From: Chryseobacterium culicis
Lineage (GTDB): Bacteria; Bacteroidota; Bacteroidia; Flavobacteriales; Weeksellaceae
Length of the DNA: 64,000 nucleotides
Direction of reading: 5' to 3'
NCBI RefSeq assembly: GCF_900108365.1
Contig: NZ_FNWQ01000002.1
Coordinates: forward strand, 868,001-932,000
Shown: one piece after another, positions 45,779 to 55,444 of the stretch
How positions within the stretch are numbered: the stretch's first letter is position 1
Layout of the letters: the number at the start of each line of letters is the position of its first letter
Notes under the pieces: generated by a model
What the model was told of the DNA's origin: nothing
Seen by the model: the letters and a program-made list of their open reading frames with translations, nothing else
Database searches by the model: none
Position numbers and translations under genes: made by a program

Positions 45779-46162
45779 ATGGAAATAAAAAGCCTTGACC
45801 ATCTCGTTTTAACGGTGGCTGATATTGACAAAACAATTGAATTTTATACCCGCATTCTGGGTTTTAAAGCGGTTACTTTTGGAGCAAACAGAAAGGCGCT
45901 CATTTTTGGAAATCATAAGATCAATCTGCATCAGAAAGGACATGAATTCGAGCCGAAGGCAGGATTTCCCACCTGTGGTTCTGCTGATCTCTGCTTCATT
46001 GCAGAAACCGATATTCATGATGTGATGGCAGAACTCAAGCAGAACAACATCGAAATTACTGAAGGAATTGTGGACAGAACCGGAGCCCTGGGAAAAATAC
46101 AATCTGTTTACTTCCGGGATCCGGATCACAATCTTATTGAGGTAAGCAATTACTGCTTATAA
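45779..46162 (+). CDS. VOC-family (glyoxalase/dioxygenase-like) protein
   Basis: 127-residue single VOC module pair: KSLDHLVLTVADIDKTIEFY at the N-terminus with a metal-ligand His, INLHQKGHEFEP in the middle, and YFRDPDHNLIEVSNY with a metal-ligand Glu at the end. Similar to virulence/VOC proteins of the CatE-like type. Substrate unknown; not distinctive enough for GloA. Confidence 0.87.
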   Translation: MEIKSLDHLVLTVADIDKTIEFYTRILGFKAVTFGANRKALIFGNHKINLHQKGHEFEPKAGFPTCGSADLCFIAETDIHDVMAELKQNNIEITEGIVDRTGALGKIQSVYFRDPDHNLIEVSNYCL

Positions 46163-46315
46163 AACCACTATAAATCTTACCTTTACAGCATTTCGATCCG
46201 CCGTAAATCCGTTACATTATCTGGTTTATAACATTTGCAGTACAAAATCCATATAAAATTTGCAAAATCCATTGAGAAAATCTATTTAATCCTTTACAAT
46301 TTGAATTTAAAGCCT

Positions 46316-46323
46316 TAATTTTG
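46316..46323 (+). promoter_or_regulatory. Putative -7 element
   Basis: TAATTTTG, matching TAnnTTTG, 38 bases before the ATG at 46362. The -33 region reads CTTTAC, a poor match. Confidence 0.35.
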
Positions 46324-46361
46324 CACTGAAATTCAGAAAATTCGGATTCTTTCAACAATTT

Positions 46362-47132
46362 ATGTACACGAAAAAAATGATGATCGGGCTTGCTTTGGCC
46401 TTATCCATTACTATATGGGGGCAAAAAACTCCTGCAAAAGCCAATAATCTGACCCCTTACAGTTATCAGACTTTCAATTGTGACAATAAGGGCTATTTTG
46501 ATCCTGCTAAATATAAAATAGAGGAAATAGACGGGGTTAACAAACTTTTGTATCAGTTTAACGGGGTTGTATTTGATACCCGGCCAGTTTTTAAACTCTC
46601 CCAACTTGAAGAAATCCGTCAAAACAAAGAAGCTTATCTGCAGGAACTGGAAAAGCAGTATGAAGAAAAGAAAAAGGAACTGTACAGCCTTAAGGTAATT
46701 GATCTTCCGAGATGGAAAAAATTGATGGAGGAAACAATAGATTCTTTTGAGAATGAATACCAGCTGAATAAAGAAGAAATCCTAGCCTATTCTGACCCTG
46801 CCACCCTGAAAAACAGCAAGTATTACAATACCTGCAGAGAACAGATTGATGCCGTATCCTCTCCGGACAGAGAAAAGATGTTTGCAGCATGGAAAAGTTA
46901 CACAGAGCTTAAAAGCAAGAATAATGCTGACCCAAAAGGCGTGATGGCAAGATTTGATGCCAAAATGAATGATCCGCAGAAGGAAGATTACGCTCTGATA
47001 GATTTGATTGGTCTTGGATTTCACAACTGCGCCAACAGCAGTTTCAGACAGAAACGAGACGACGAGGGAACATCCTATAAGGATTTTGATAAAATTTTCA
47101 CCAAGCTGAAAAGAACTTGTGATCAGCCGTAG
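46362..47132 (+). CDS. Secreted hypothetical protein
   Basis: 256 residues with a signal peptide (MIGLALALSITIWGQ, cleavage about residue 21). The mature part is helical and charged, including a coiled-coil-like ELEKQYEEKKKELYSLKV near 95-112, and ends FHNCANSSFRQKRDDEG and TCDQP, giving several cysteines that could pair. No recognisable domain. Alone, followed by another secreted protein gene. Confidence 0.75.
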   Translation: MYTKKMMIGLALALSITIWGQKTPAKANNLTPYSYQTFNCDNKGYFDPAKYKIEEIDGVNKLLYQFNGVVFDTRPVFKLSQLEEIRQNKEAYLQELEKQYEEKKKELYSLKVIDLPRWKKLMEETIDSFENEYQLNKEEILAYSDPATLKNSKYYNTCREQIDAVSSPDREKMFAAWKSYTELKSKNNADPKGVMARFDAKMNDPQKEDYALIDLIGLGFHNCANSSFRQKRDDEGTSYKDFDKIFTKLKRTCDQP

Positions 47133-47318
47133 CTGAATTAAAAAATTGAAGCATTTAACTATTGAAAAATATAATAGCAGTACTCATATGGGTACTGTTT
47201 TTTGTTAATAAGGTTTACACAAAACGGTTAAGGAACGGTTAAAAGTGGGTTAACGGCTTGTTATTTCTTTGTAAAACTCATCATTACAGCTATTTTCGCC
47301 TCACTAAAAACTAATTCC

Positions 47319-48215
47319 ATGAAACACATTCTTACTTTGCTGACACTTTCATTCTTCATCATACTATCAGGCCAGAAAAAACCAGCCATTCTCCCTTTTT
47401 CTCTGGAAAACAATTCCATTTATATCTATTGTAAAGTGAATGAAACAGACAGCATTAAATTTCTGTTTGACACTGGCGCCGATGGTTCGGTCATTAACAG
47501 CAATTCAAAGAAAAAAATACCGCTGCAAATTGATGGAACATCTGAAAACAGAGGTTCTAACGGAGTAAATACCGTTGATTACAGCAGTCTGAATACTGTA
47601 CAGTTTGGAGATATCCAGAAAAAAGAAATACGGTTTACTCTTATTCCTTATGAATCTGCTCATTTTGACGGAGTTTTCGGAACGGATCTGATGAAGGGAA
47701 AAACCATTGAAATCAATTACCACAAAAAGGAAATCCGGCTGTATGAAGAAAATGACCCGGCTCTTGATATAGCAGGATATGAAAAAATGAAACTGCACAT
47801 GATCGACAACTACCCTGCGGTAGAAAGCAGTATGATCATTAATGATAAAGAATATTCGGGTTTTTTTGGGCTTGACAGCGGAGCAGATGATGTCCTTACA
47901 ATAGCGTCTCCTTTTGCAAAAAATAATGCTTTGGTAAAAACTATGAAAACGATAGGTAAAGCGACAGCAAGAGGTTCAGACGGGTCTGTATATGAAATGC
48001 CTGTTGTTCTCTGTCCGGCAGTAAAATTCGCTCAGAAATTTCTCTATAACCTCCCGATCACACTTTCCGCTTCCACAGAAGGAATTGATTCCACAGAAAA
48101 AATGGCTGGATTTTTCGGCAATCAGTTTTTAAAAAGATTCGATACGGTGATTGATTTTAAGAATGGATTTATTTATTTTAGACTCAATGAAAATTTGTAT
48201 TCAGAGTTTAATTAA
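47319..48215 (+). CDS. Retropepsin-like aspartyl protease family protein
   Basis: 298 residues with an N-terminal signal sequence (ILTLLTLSFFIILSGQ). Two aspartyl-protease-like catalytic motifs are present in one chain: FLFDTGADGSVIN near residues 49-61 and FFGLDSGADDVL near 186-197, each at the start of a beta-barrel half (VFGTDLMKG, FFGNQFLKRFD). Predicted exported peptidase of the gag-asp/PDZ-less type common in Bacteroidetes. Substrate unknown. Confidence 0.83.
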   Translation: MKHILTLLTLSFFIILSGQKKPAILPFSLENNSIYIYCKVNETDSIKFLFDTGADGSVINSNSKKKIPLQIDGTSENRGSNGVNTVDYSSLNTVQFGDIQKKEIRFTLIPYESAHFDGVFGTDLMKGKTIEINYHKKEIRLYEENDPALDIAGYEKMKLHMIDNYPAVESSMIINDKEYSGFFGLDSGADDVLTIASPFAKNNALVKTMKTIGKATARGSDGSVYEMPVVLCPAVKFAQKFLYNLPITLSASTEGIDSTEKMAGFFGNQFLKRFDTVIDFKNGFIYFRLNENLYSEFN

Positions 48216-48331
48216 CTGTACAACTTGATTGTACATATGCTCTAAGCTTCAGTCGAGACGATTGTACTCACCTTAAAAGGATCCAAATAAATTAATAATG
48301 AATAAGTTATGATTTTATGGATTAAATTCAT

Positions 48332-48339
48332 TAATTTTG
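48332..48339 (+). promoter_or_regulatory. Putative -7 element of the J-KTSC gene
   Basis: TAATTTTG matches TAnnTTTG, 26 bases before the ATG at 48365. A weak TTATG lies about 20 bases upstream. Confidence 0.4.
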
Positions 48340-48364
48340 CACCCCGAAAATAAGGATTAGAGAT

Positions 48365-48811
48365 ATGAAAAAAATTGGTGAGCACAGAACACTTCTTGGG
48401 GTAGATAAAAATGTTACTTTAAAAGAATTGAAGACCATCTACAGAAATGTGATGAAAGATACACACCCTGATAAGTTTATTAATGATGAAGCAGGAAAAC
48501 AGGAAGCAGAAGAAAAAAGCAAATCTGTGATTGAAGCCTACCATTTTTTGGTAAGTATCAATCCTGAAACGCAGGAAAAGTATAAAGAAGAATATACAGA
48601 AACCATTACAAAATCCAATATTCAGGATTTCTATCTGGAAAAATCAATTTTAACGGTCCAGCATTTGAACGGAAACATGTATGAATATATGGGCGTTCCT
48701 AAAAACACCTATATCAAAATGATCAACGCCGATTCACCAAGCCGTTTTGCAAGAAGACACATCTATGGAAACTTTGTCTACAGAAAGTCCGGAGAGGCTA
48801 TGGCAGATTAA
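48365..48811 (+). CDS. J-domain and KTSC-domain protein
   Basis: 148 residues. Residues 5-75 are a DnaJ-like J domain with the HPD tripeptide in KDTHPDKF near 37-44, which stimulates Hsp70 ATPase. Residues 85-145 are a KTSC domain (YEYMGVPKNTYIKMINADSP, FARRHIYGNFVYRK). The pair is a known Bacteroidetes combination of unclear role, possibly targeting DnaK to nucleic acids or ribosomes. Confidence 0.88.
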   Translation: MKKIGEHRTLLGVDKNVTLKELKTIYRNVMKDTHPDKFINDEAGKQEAEEKSKSVIEAYHFLVSINPETQEKYKEEYTETITKSNIQDFYLEKSILTVQHLNGNMYEYMGVPKNTYIKMINADSPSRFARRHIYGNFVYRKSGEAMAD

Positions 48812-48834
48812 TTTTTTCTACAACAATATAGAAG

Positions 48835-48863
48835 AGCTTCCAGTTTTACTGGGAGCTTTTTTG
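48835..48863 (+). terminator. Terminator of the J-KTSC gene
   Basis: AGCTTCCAG pairs with CTGGGAGCT (one G-T pair) across TTTTA, followed by seven T residues. Confidence 0.75.
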
Positions 48864-48883
48864 TTGCCAAAACCGGATGTTAT

Positions 48884-49036
48884 GTTTTGGCTAAAGCCCA
48901 TATTGGCTGTTATAAATTTAAGCGGGCTAAAGCCCGCTCCTATTGAATATTTTCTTAATGTACAAAAATCATCAGTAGAAATGGGCTTTAGCCCATTTAC
49001 AATAATAAAAAATCATCCAATGGCTTTAGCCAAAAC
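48884..49036. repeat. Palindromic intergenic element with four GGCTAAAGCC cores
   Basis: A 153-base block whose ends are inverted repeats, GTTTTGGCTAAAGCC at the left and GGCTTTAGCCAAAAC at the right. Two further palindromic cores lie inside: GCGGGCTAAAGCCCGC near 48933 and ATGGGCTTTAGCCCAT near 48981. It looks like a REP- or MITE-like structure. A related core, ACGGGCTGAAGCCCGT, acts as a terminator at 56658. Confidence 0.7.
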
Positions 49037-49070
49037 CTATACAACTAAATTTTAAATCATCAAATATCAA

Positions 49071-49102
49071 CAAAAAGCGCCTCAGAAGTTCTGAGGCGCT
49101 TT
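49071..49102 (-). terminator. Terminator of the RND efflux operon
   Basis: AGCGCCTCAG pairs with CTGAGGCGCT around a 5-base loop; on the minus strand TTTTG follows. It lies 21 bases past the pump gene stop. Confidence 0.88.
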
Positions 49103-49122
49103 CGGTTAATGAAAGGTTTAAT

Positions 49123-52100
49123 TTATTTGTCTAAATGCTTAGGCGTAAATCCGTCTTCATTCAGTTCTCTGTGTACATATTCTGCCTTCATTTCAGCTTC
49201 GTAGTCTACTTTGTTATCTTTACCCATTCTTCTTAGAACAGAGTCAAATAAAGAGTATACTACCGGTACAATGATCAATGTAAGGAATAGTGATGATGTC
49301 AAACCACCGATTACTACCCATGCAAGACCTTTGTTCATCTCAGCTCCGGCACCTGTTGCCAATGCGATCGGTAACATACCGAAGATCATCGCAATGGTGG
49401 TCATCAGGATCGGACGAAGACGGGCGTGGTTAGCCTGTACCAGGGCATCGTGAGTGTTTGCTCCGGCTGCTTTTCTGGCGTTGGTAAAGTCTACGATAAG
49501 GATCGCGTTCTTCGCTACCAGACCAATCAACATGATCATACCAAGCATGGTAAAGATGTTCAGTGAGTTGGCAGTTAAGGCAAGAATTACCATTACCCCA
49601 ATCATTGCTAACGGAATTGAGAACAATACCACAAACGGATATACAAAACTGTCATACAGTGAAACCATTACCAGGTATACCAATACGATAGCTGCCAGTA
49701 ATGCAATTCCTAACGTACCGAAACCTTCCTGCTGGTTTTCCATATCTCCACTCCAGATGTAATCTACCCCAACAGGTTTTTTGGTGCTCTTCATGAACTG
49801 ATCTGCCCATTCATTAGCAACATCCCCTACCGGTCTACCTACCGCTTTCGCTCTTACTTTTACAGAAGGAGACTTATCTCTACGTTCAAGCAAGCTTGGT
49901 CCTGAACCCATTTCTACATCAGCAAACTGGCTCAGACGAACCTGCTGCCCCTGAGGATTTGTAAACATAAGGTTTTTCACATCATCAATAGACTGTCTGT
50001 TCACATCTCCGAAACGGATATTGATGTCATATTCATATTCTCCGGCTCTGAACTTCCCGTCTGTGTTTCCGTTGAATGCAGTCTGCATCGTCTGTCCTAC
50101 ACTTGAAAGATTTAAGCCAAGGGAAGCCATTTTATCTCTGTCAATACTTACCTGAACTTCAGGGCTACCTGTATCTGTAGACAATTCTGCATCCACCGCT
50201 CCTGGTACTTTCTTCAAAAGTTCAAGAATTCTTGTTGCTTCTTTTACTGCTGTTTCGTTATCCGGTCCTGTTACTACCATTTCAATTGGAGCATTTTCTG
50301 CACCCATGATACCGATTGGAGCCGTTTTGAACTCAACTCCCGTGAATTTCTCTTCCAGCTGTCTTTTTATTTTCGCTGCTTTGATGTTGGTACTTTCAGA
50401 ACGTTCAGACTTATCGGTTAGGTTTACCTGTACTTCAGACTGGTAAGTGGTTGCCTGAGCACCTCCAAAACCTGTAGACTGCTGCCCTACTGTTGTAATA
50501 AGGTCTACAACATCTTTGTCATTTCTTAAAAACTTCTCAACCTCTAATGTCAATTGGTTTGTTTTTTCTACAGTTGCATCTTTTGACAATTCCATCTGTA
50601 CTAAGAACTGACCACGGTCAATGGGCGGGAAGAACTCACCTCCAATGAAGCCGAATGCGACCAGCATAAATGAACTGATTAAGACAATAAAGGTAATTAC
50701 TACTGTTGAAATTCTTCTTAAGGTTGTTTTCAAACACCATTCAAGAATTCCTGTAATCCAGTGGGTAAACTTGTCAATAAGTCCTTCAAACCAAAGGATA
50801 AATTTCTCGAACCAGTTTTTACCTGTTAAATGTTCCAGCTTACCAAATCTTGAAGATAACCAAGGAATGATGGTAAATGAAGCTAATAATGATAATAAGG
50901 TGGCAATAACTACCGTGACGCAGAACTGAGCCAAGATATTCGCTACAAGACCTGAACTCATCGCAATCGGTAAGAATACCACCACAATTACCAACGTAAT
51001 CGCAGCAACGGTAAATCCGATTTCTGAAGCTCCGTCATATGCTGCTCTTATCTTACTTTTCCCCATCTCCATGTGACGGTAAATGTTTTCCAGTACAACG
51101 ATGGCGTCATCCACCAGGATCCCCACCACAAGCGAAAGCCCCAGTAAGCTCATTAAGTTCAGAGTATATCCCATAAGGTTCATTCCGATGAACGCTGCCA
51201 CCAATGAAGCCGGGATAGAAACCATTACGATGAATGCATTTCTGATACTGTGAAGGAATAATAACATCACAATGGCCACGAGGATAATCGCTAAGAATAA
51301 GTCGAAAATAACGTGGTTGGCAGATTCAAGTGTAAATTCTGTAGTATCGTTTACGATTTTTACTTTTACTCCCTGAATTTTATAGGCTTCCTCTACTGTC
51401 TTGATTGTTTTCTGAACACTTTCTGATACTGCTACTGCATTGGCATCGGATTGTTTTTTAACCTGCATCAAAATAGTAGGAAACTGGTTGAATCTTGCTA
51501 CTTTTTCCACATCTTTCTGAGAATCGAAAACGGTTGCAATATCCGATAAACGTACCTGAGCTCCGTTTTTATTGGACACTACAAGATTGTTCATTTCATC
51601 AGTAGATTTATATTTTCCTGAAAGTCTGATGGTAGATTTTGTAGTTCTCGTTTTCAAGCTTCCTGTAGGGAAATCAAGGTTGGATGAAAGGATTGCCTGC
51701 TGTACGTCTCCAATCGAAAGTCCGTACCCCTGTAATTTTTTCTCATCAAGATTTACCTGAATTTCTCTCTCCTGTCCACCTACAAGGTCTACCTGAGCTA
51801 CACCGTTTACACGGGAAAAAATAGGTTCAATCTTTTTATCCAATAAGTCATAAAGGTCCTTACTGTTTAGTTTATCAGATGAAATACTCATCGTGATAAT
51901 CGGTAAATCATCTAAAGAGAACTTGTTCAGAGAGGGAGCTTTCACGTCGTCCGGAAGGTCTGCAAGGATTGCATTTACCTTTCTCTGGGCATCGTTCAAA
52001 GCATAGTCTACATCGGCACCATCGTTCAGCTGAACCATGATTACGGATAAACTCTCGTATGAAGAAGATTCTACTTTTTTTACGTTTTCGAGAGAACCTA

Positions 52101-52311
52101 CGGCATCTTCAATCTTTCGGGTAACGGATGTTTCCACCTCGGCAGGTGACGCTCCGGGATATACCGTAGAAATGGTTACCATGTTGGTTTCAAACTTCGG
52201 AATCAATTCGTATCCCATGAGCGTATAACTCAGGATACCTCCCAGCGTCAGAATTGTAAACAATACAATTACCAGCGAGGGTCTTTTAATGGATATTTCT
52301 GCTAACTTCAT
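49123..52311 (-). CDS. RND multidrug efflux pump permease (HAE1/AcrB family)
   Basis: 1062-residue inner-membrane proton/drug antiporter with 12 predicted helices and two large periplasmic loops. The proton-relay acids are in GILVDDAIVVLENIYRHME (helix 4, about residue 400), and APIGIMGAENAPIEMVVTGP and the IVPVVYSLFDSVLRRMGK end are as expected. It forms a tripartite system with the adaptor and TolC-family channel upstream in the same operon. Substrates cannot be inferred; HAE1-type pumps usually extrude hydrophobic or amphiphilic compounds. Confidence 0.95.
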   Translation of the reverse strand: MKLAEISIKRPSLVIVLFTILTLGGILSYTLMGYELIPKFETNMVTISTVYPGASPAEVETSVTRKIEDAVGSLENVKKVESSSYESLSVIMVQLNDGADVDYALNDAQRKVNAILADLPDDVKAPSLNKFSLDDLPIITMSISSDKLNSKDLYDLLDKKIEPIFSRVNGVAQVDLVGGQEREIQVNLDEKKLQGYGLSIGDVQQAILSSNLDFPTGSLKTRTTKSTIRLSGKYKSTDEMNNLVVSNKNGAQVRLSDIATVFDSQKDVEKVARFNQFPTILMQVKKQSDANAVAVSESVQKTIKTVEEAYKIQGVKVKIVNDTTEFTLESANHVIFDLFLAIILVAIVMLLFLHSIRNAFIVMVSIPASLVAAFIGMNLMGYTLNLMSLLGLSLVVGILVDDAIVVLENIYRHMEMGKSKIRAAYDGASEIGFTVAAITLVIVVVFLPIAMSSGLVANILAQFCVTVVIATLLSLLASFTIIPWLSSRFGKLEHLTGKNWFEKFILWFEGLIDKFTHWITGILEWCLKTTLRRISTVVITFIVLISSFMLVAFGFIGGEFFPPIDRGQFLVQMELSKDATVEKTNQLTLEVEKFLRNDKDVVDLITTVGQQSTGFGGAQATTYQSEVQVNLTDKSERSESTNIKAAKIKRQLEEKFTGVEFKTAPIGIMGAENAPIEMVVTGPDNETAVKEATRILELLKKVPGAVDAELSTDTGSPEVQVSIDRDKMASLGLNLSSVGQTMQTAFNGNTDGKFRAGEYEYDINIRFGDVNRQSIDDVKNLMFTNPQGQQVRLSQFADVEMGSGPSLLERRDKSPSVKVRAKAVGRPVGDVANEWADQFMKSTKKPVGVDYIWSGDMENQQEGFGTLGIALLAAIVLVYLVMVSLYDSFVYPFVVLFSIPLAMIGVMVILALTANSLNIFTMLGMIMLIGLVAKNAILIVDFTNARKAAGANTHDALVQANHARLRPILMTTIAMIFGMLPIALATGAGAEMNKGLAWVVIGGLTSSLFLTLIIVPVVYSLFDSVLRRMGKDNKVDYEAEMKAEYVHRELNEDGFTPKHLDK

Positions 52312-52318
52312 GGGTCTG

Positions 52319-53380
52319 CTACTTTATAATATTCACTTTAGATCCATTGTCCAGGTTGATCTGTCCGCTGGTTACTACCTGCTCTCCTCCGTTCAGTCCG
52401 CTTAAAACCTGAACTTTATCTCCGTACACTTTTCCGATGGTTACTTTAATCAATTTAGCAACGCCATTCTGAACAACGAACAGCTGTCCCGAGCTTACTC
52501 CGTTTACAAATGCTTCAGCAGGAACTGTAAGCATATTCTGGGTTTCTGCACCGTTGTTTGTACTGAACTTAGCGGTTGCATACATACCGGCTTTCAGATT
52601 TCCTCTGTTCTGAACTTCAATTTCCACAGGGAAATTCAATGAAGCATCACTTTTAGGAGCAATGAAAGTAATTCTCCCTACGAAAGAATCTTCAGGTAAA
52701 ACATTTACTTTAATCGGAACTTCCTTACCTAACTGGATTTTTCCGATCTGGCTTTCGTCTACCAAAACCGACAGTTTTAAGCTGTTGATGTTAACGATTT
52801 CAAACATTGCTGTCCCAGGAGACACTACAGTACCGGGCTCAACCATTTTTTTGTTGATGGTTCCGCTGATTCCCGCACGAATGCTTGTATCATTTACTTT
52901 TACCCCTTGTGCCTTAACTGCTGCCTGCATATTTTTCAGCTGCAGTCTTGAGTTATCAAGCTGCTGTTTGGTCACTCCGCCTGTTTTGTATGCGTTTTCA
53001 TAGCGCTGGTTATCAATAATAGCATTCTGGAGGTTATTCTGAGCCTGAGTAACATCTACTTCAATAGCATCTCTTTTAATAGTGGCTAAAACCTGGCCTG
53101 CGCCTACTCTGGATCCTTCTTTCACCAAAACGCTTACAATACGTCCTGAGATTTCAGAAGACTGGTTCATTTCCTGCTTAGGAATGAAGGTTCCGTTGGC
53201 TGAGTAGTCCGTATCAATATTTTCTCTTGTAACGGTTACAATATTTACGTTGATTTTATCTACCTGCTTGGCAACTTCTTTTACTTCCTGAGTCTGCTTT
53301 TCTTTGTTCCCGGCAATCTTGTAAGCGGCCAACCCAACCAGTACAGCTGCTACGATGATATATATTAAAGTTTTTTTCAT
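52319..53380 (-). CDS. RND efflux periplasmic adaptor (membrane fusion protein)
   Basis: 353-residue adaptor: N-terminal membrane anchor (IYIIVAAVLVGLAAYKIAG, residues 6-24), a lipoyl-like half (EISGRIVSVLVKEGSRVGAGQ), a short alpha-hairpin with LQNAIIDNQRYENAYKTGGV, a beta-barrel and a membrane-proximal domain (GKVYGDKVQVLSGLNGGE). Unlike AcrA it has no lipobox, so the N-terminal helix should anchor it. It lies 7 bases before the pump gene and 9 bases after the tolC-family gene. Confidence 0.93.
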   Translation of the reverse strand: MKKTLIYIIVAAVLVGLAAYKIAGNKEKQTQEVKEVAKQVDKINVNIVTVTRENIDTDYSANGTFIPKQEMNQSSEISGRIVSVLVKEGSRVGAGQVLATIKRDAIEVDVTQAQNNLQNAIIDNQRYENAYKTGGVTKQQLDNSRLQLKNMQAAVKAQGVKVNDTSIRAGISGTINKKMVEPGTVVSPGTAMFEIVNINSLKLSVLVDESQIGKIQLGKEVPIKVNVLPEDSFVGRITFIAPKSDASLNFPVEIEVQNRGNLKAGMYATAKFSTNNGAETQNMLTVPAEAFVNGVSSGQLFVVQNGVAKLIKVTIGKVYGDKVQVLSGLNGGEQVVTSGQINLDNGSKVNIIK

Positions 53381-53389
53381 TTTAGTTTA

Positions 53390-54742
53390 TTATAAGTTTT
53401 GTAGTGTATTAAGTTCACCCTTAGCTTTTATCAGCTTGATCTCTGCCTGCTTGTAATCCAGTAATGCATTGGAATAATTCTGTTTTGCCTGTGTAAGGGA
53501 ATTTTCAGTATCCAATACTTCAGTAAGCGTAGCCAATCCGTACTGGTAGTTAGACTGGGTATTCTTCTGTACCTTTTCTGCCAGCTCCACATTATCTTTC
53601 ATACTTTCGATATTAATCAATGCGTTTTCCATATTGGTAACTGCATTTTTATAATCAAGATCTAAGCTCAGCTGAGTTTTCTGAATATCCTGATCTATAT
53701 CCTGGATATCAATTTCTGCCTGATTGATCTTCGCTTTTGTAGCTCCTCCTGTGAAAATAGGAATATTTACATTCAATCCGATTGCTGAATAATCACTCCA
53801 AAGAACGCCGTTACTAAGGCCATTGGTCAAAGGGAATTTTGCTCCGTTTGCTCCCCATCCGTAGTTCGCGGTAAGATTTACTGACGGATAAAGATACGCT
53901 TCGGTGGCTTTTTTATTGAAAACCAACAGTTCCCTGTTTTTATTTAAAACTCTGATCTCTGTACGGTTATTAAGATTTACGCTGCTCGCAATCAGCTCTG
54001 GCTTTGGTACGATCGCTTTTTCTTCAAGTTCGATATCTGTTGAGATAGGAACCCCCATATAAAATTTAAGCGCATTTTTTGAAAGTTCAACAGAGTTGAT
54101 TAAAGTCTGCTTATTAGAACCAATATTGGTAAGCTGAACATTGGTTCTGTCTAGATCTATTGATTTTGCCAAACCATTATCAACCAGACTCTTAATCACA
54201 TTTCTTACTTTTTCAGTATTGGCATAGCTGGCAGTAACCGTTTTAAGATTTTCTTCCTGTACAAACACCTGATAATAAGCTGTTGCTACATTTTCAATAA
54301 TCTGTTCATTGGTTAATTCAGCATTCAGTACATAAAACTCTCTTGTTGATTTTGCAGCTTTAAGACCTGTAAAGACTCTTTGATCAAAAATCGCCTGCTG
54401 AAGTTGCACAGAAGCTGTGGAACCCCATGGCTGTCCAAACTGAGCTCTGATTTTCTCTCCTCCAAATTCCAGCAAAGATTCCTGAATAATCGGATTGTAT
54501 GTAAGTCCGGCTGTAGCAGTGATCTGCGGAAGGGCACCGGCTCTGGCTTCATCAATTTTATATTCGGCTTTTTTTATCTGTAAGGCGGCTTTTTTAGCTT
54601 CTGCCTTATTTTGAAGTGCCTGTTTTATTGCTTCCTGCAGGGAAACCTGCTGCTGGGCAGACATCATTGTAGAGCCGAAAATCATAAATGCTGAAGCTAT
54701 CCCAATTTTTAGCTTTGTAGCAGTTATACGTTTTCTATTCAT
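53390..54742 (-). CDS. TolC-family outer membrane efflux protein
   Basis: 450 residues with a signal sequence (about 1-29, ASAFMIFGSTMMSAQQQ) followed by two OEP repeats that form the barrel and alpha-helical tunnel, as in VSLQEAIKQALQNKAEAKKA and the second-half LATLTEVLDTENSLTQAKQN. It is the exit channel of the RND system encoded after it. It is 88 bases downstream of tetR on the same strand without an obvious promoter, so the four genes are probably one operon. Confidence 0.93.
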   Translation of the reverse strand: MNRKRITATKLKIGIASAFMIFGSTMMSAQQQVSLQEAIKQALQNKAEAKKAALQIKKAEYKIDEARAGALPQITATAGLTYNPIIQESLLEFGGEKIRAQFGQPWGSTASVQLQQAIFDQRVFTGLKAAKSTREFYVLNAELTNEQIIENVATAYYQVFVQEENLKTVTASYANTEKVRNVIKSLVDNGLAKSIDLDRTNVQLTNIGSNKQTLINSVELSKNALKFYMGVPISTDIELEEKAIVPKPELIASSVNLNNRTEIRVLNKNRELLVFNKKATEAYLYPSVNLTANYGWGANGAKFPLTNGLSNGVLWSDYSAIGLNVNIPIFTGGATKAKINQAEIDIQDIDQDIQKTQLSLDLDYKNAVTNMENALINIESMKDNVELAEKVQKNTQSNYQYGLATLTEVLDTENSLTQAKQNYSNALLDYKQAEIKLIKAKGELNTLQNL

Positions 54743-54830
54743 AATTTTATACTTCGTTTATTTTTTATTTAATTTTCATTCATTATTTATTTCTAAATGA
54801 CGAATCATTGTAAGAAATACTTTAGTTTTT

Positions 54831-55424
54831 TTAGTTTTTAAACAACATATTGATAATAATTTCTTTTCGTTCAGAAATAATCTTATCATATTCTTCATCA
54901 TTAATTAATAAATTCTCCATAAATAATGGTCTTATGGCACTTGGGAAGACCAATAGCGAAACCATATTCAGAATAAACTGAACGGGCGCCATTTTCTCAA
55001 TATTTCCCAATTCCATTTCTTTTTCAATATCCTTGTACATATCGTTCAGGATATCTTCTTCAATTTCTCTCTGATGGCAGGTTCCTTTATTGATCTGTGA
55101 CACGATATACGTTTCAAGATAGGGATACTGAAGACTTGTAGAAAGGCTGCTTTCTATGAATTGGCTGATCTTTTCCTTAAAAGGCAGATCAGAATTCTGA
55201 ATGATCTTCGATTTTTCCTGTTCTACTCTCTGCGCCTCATCAAAGATGATCTGGATCAGCTTATCTCTCGAGCGGAAGTAGTAATTAATAAGGGTCCTGT
55301 TCACTCCTGCTTCATCTGCGATCTCCTGCGTAGTAGCATCAAATTTTCCTTTCACAAAGAATAAATTCTTCGCTGTCTCCTTGATCAATTCCTGTGTTTG
55401 GTCTTTTTTTGCTTGATTTGACAT
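54831..55424 (-). CDS. TetR-family repressor of the efflux operon
   Basis: 197 residues from the chosen start (MSNQAKKDQTQELIKETAKN). The N-terminal TetR HTH is GKFDATTQEIADEAGVNRTL followed by INYYFRSRDKLI, and the C-terminal ligand domain is variable. A longer frame begins 63 bases upstream, but it covers the -7 box and an operator, so the ATG at 55424 is preferred. Its promoter is bracketed by two TTGTTAAACAA palindromes, so it should repress its own operon and therefore the efflux pump. Confidence 0.9.
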   Translation of the reverse strand: MSNQAKKDQTQELIKETAKNLFFVKGKFDATTQEIADEAGVNRTLINYYFRSRDKLIQIIFDEAQRVEQEKSKIIQNSDLPFKEKISQFIESSLSTSLQYPYLETYIVSQINKGTCHQREIEEDILNDMYKDIEKEMELGNIEKMAPVQFILNMVSLLVFPSAIRPLFMENLLINDEEYDKIISERKEIIINMLFKN

Positions 55425-55426
55425 TA

Positions 55427-55437
55427 TTGTTAAACAA
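55427..55437. promoter_or_regulatory. Putative TetR operator, proximal copy
   Basis: TTGTTAAACAA is an odd-length palindrome (TTGTT A AACAA) ending 2 bases from the tetR start codon. An identical copy lies exactly 50 bases further upstream. Confidence 0.6.
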
Positions 55438-55444
55438 ATTTGTG

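Larger units (their letters stand above)
48812..49122. other. 311-base intergenic region with two terminators and a palindromic element
   Basis: Contains the terminator of the J-KTSC gene (48835-48863), the palindromic element (48884-49036) and the RND operon terminator (49071-49102). An open frame across it is explained by these repeats and has no protein-like features. Confidence 0.7.

Noticed and set aside
48747-49055. 102-codon + strand frame after the J-KTSC gene
   Set aside because: Explained by the terminator and GGCTAAAGCC palindromes; starts inside the preceding gene in another frame.
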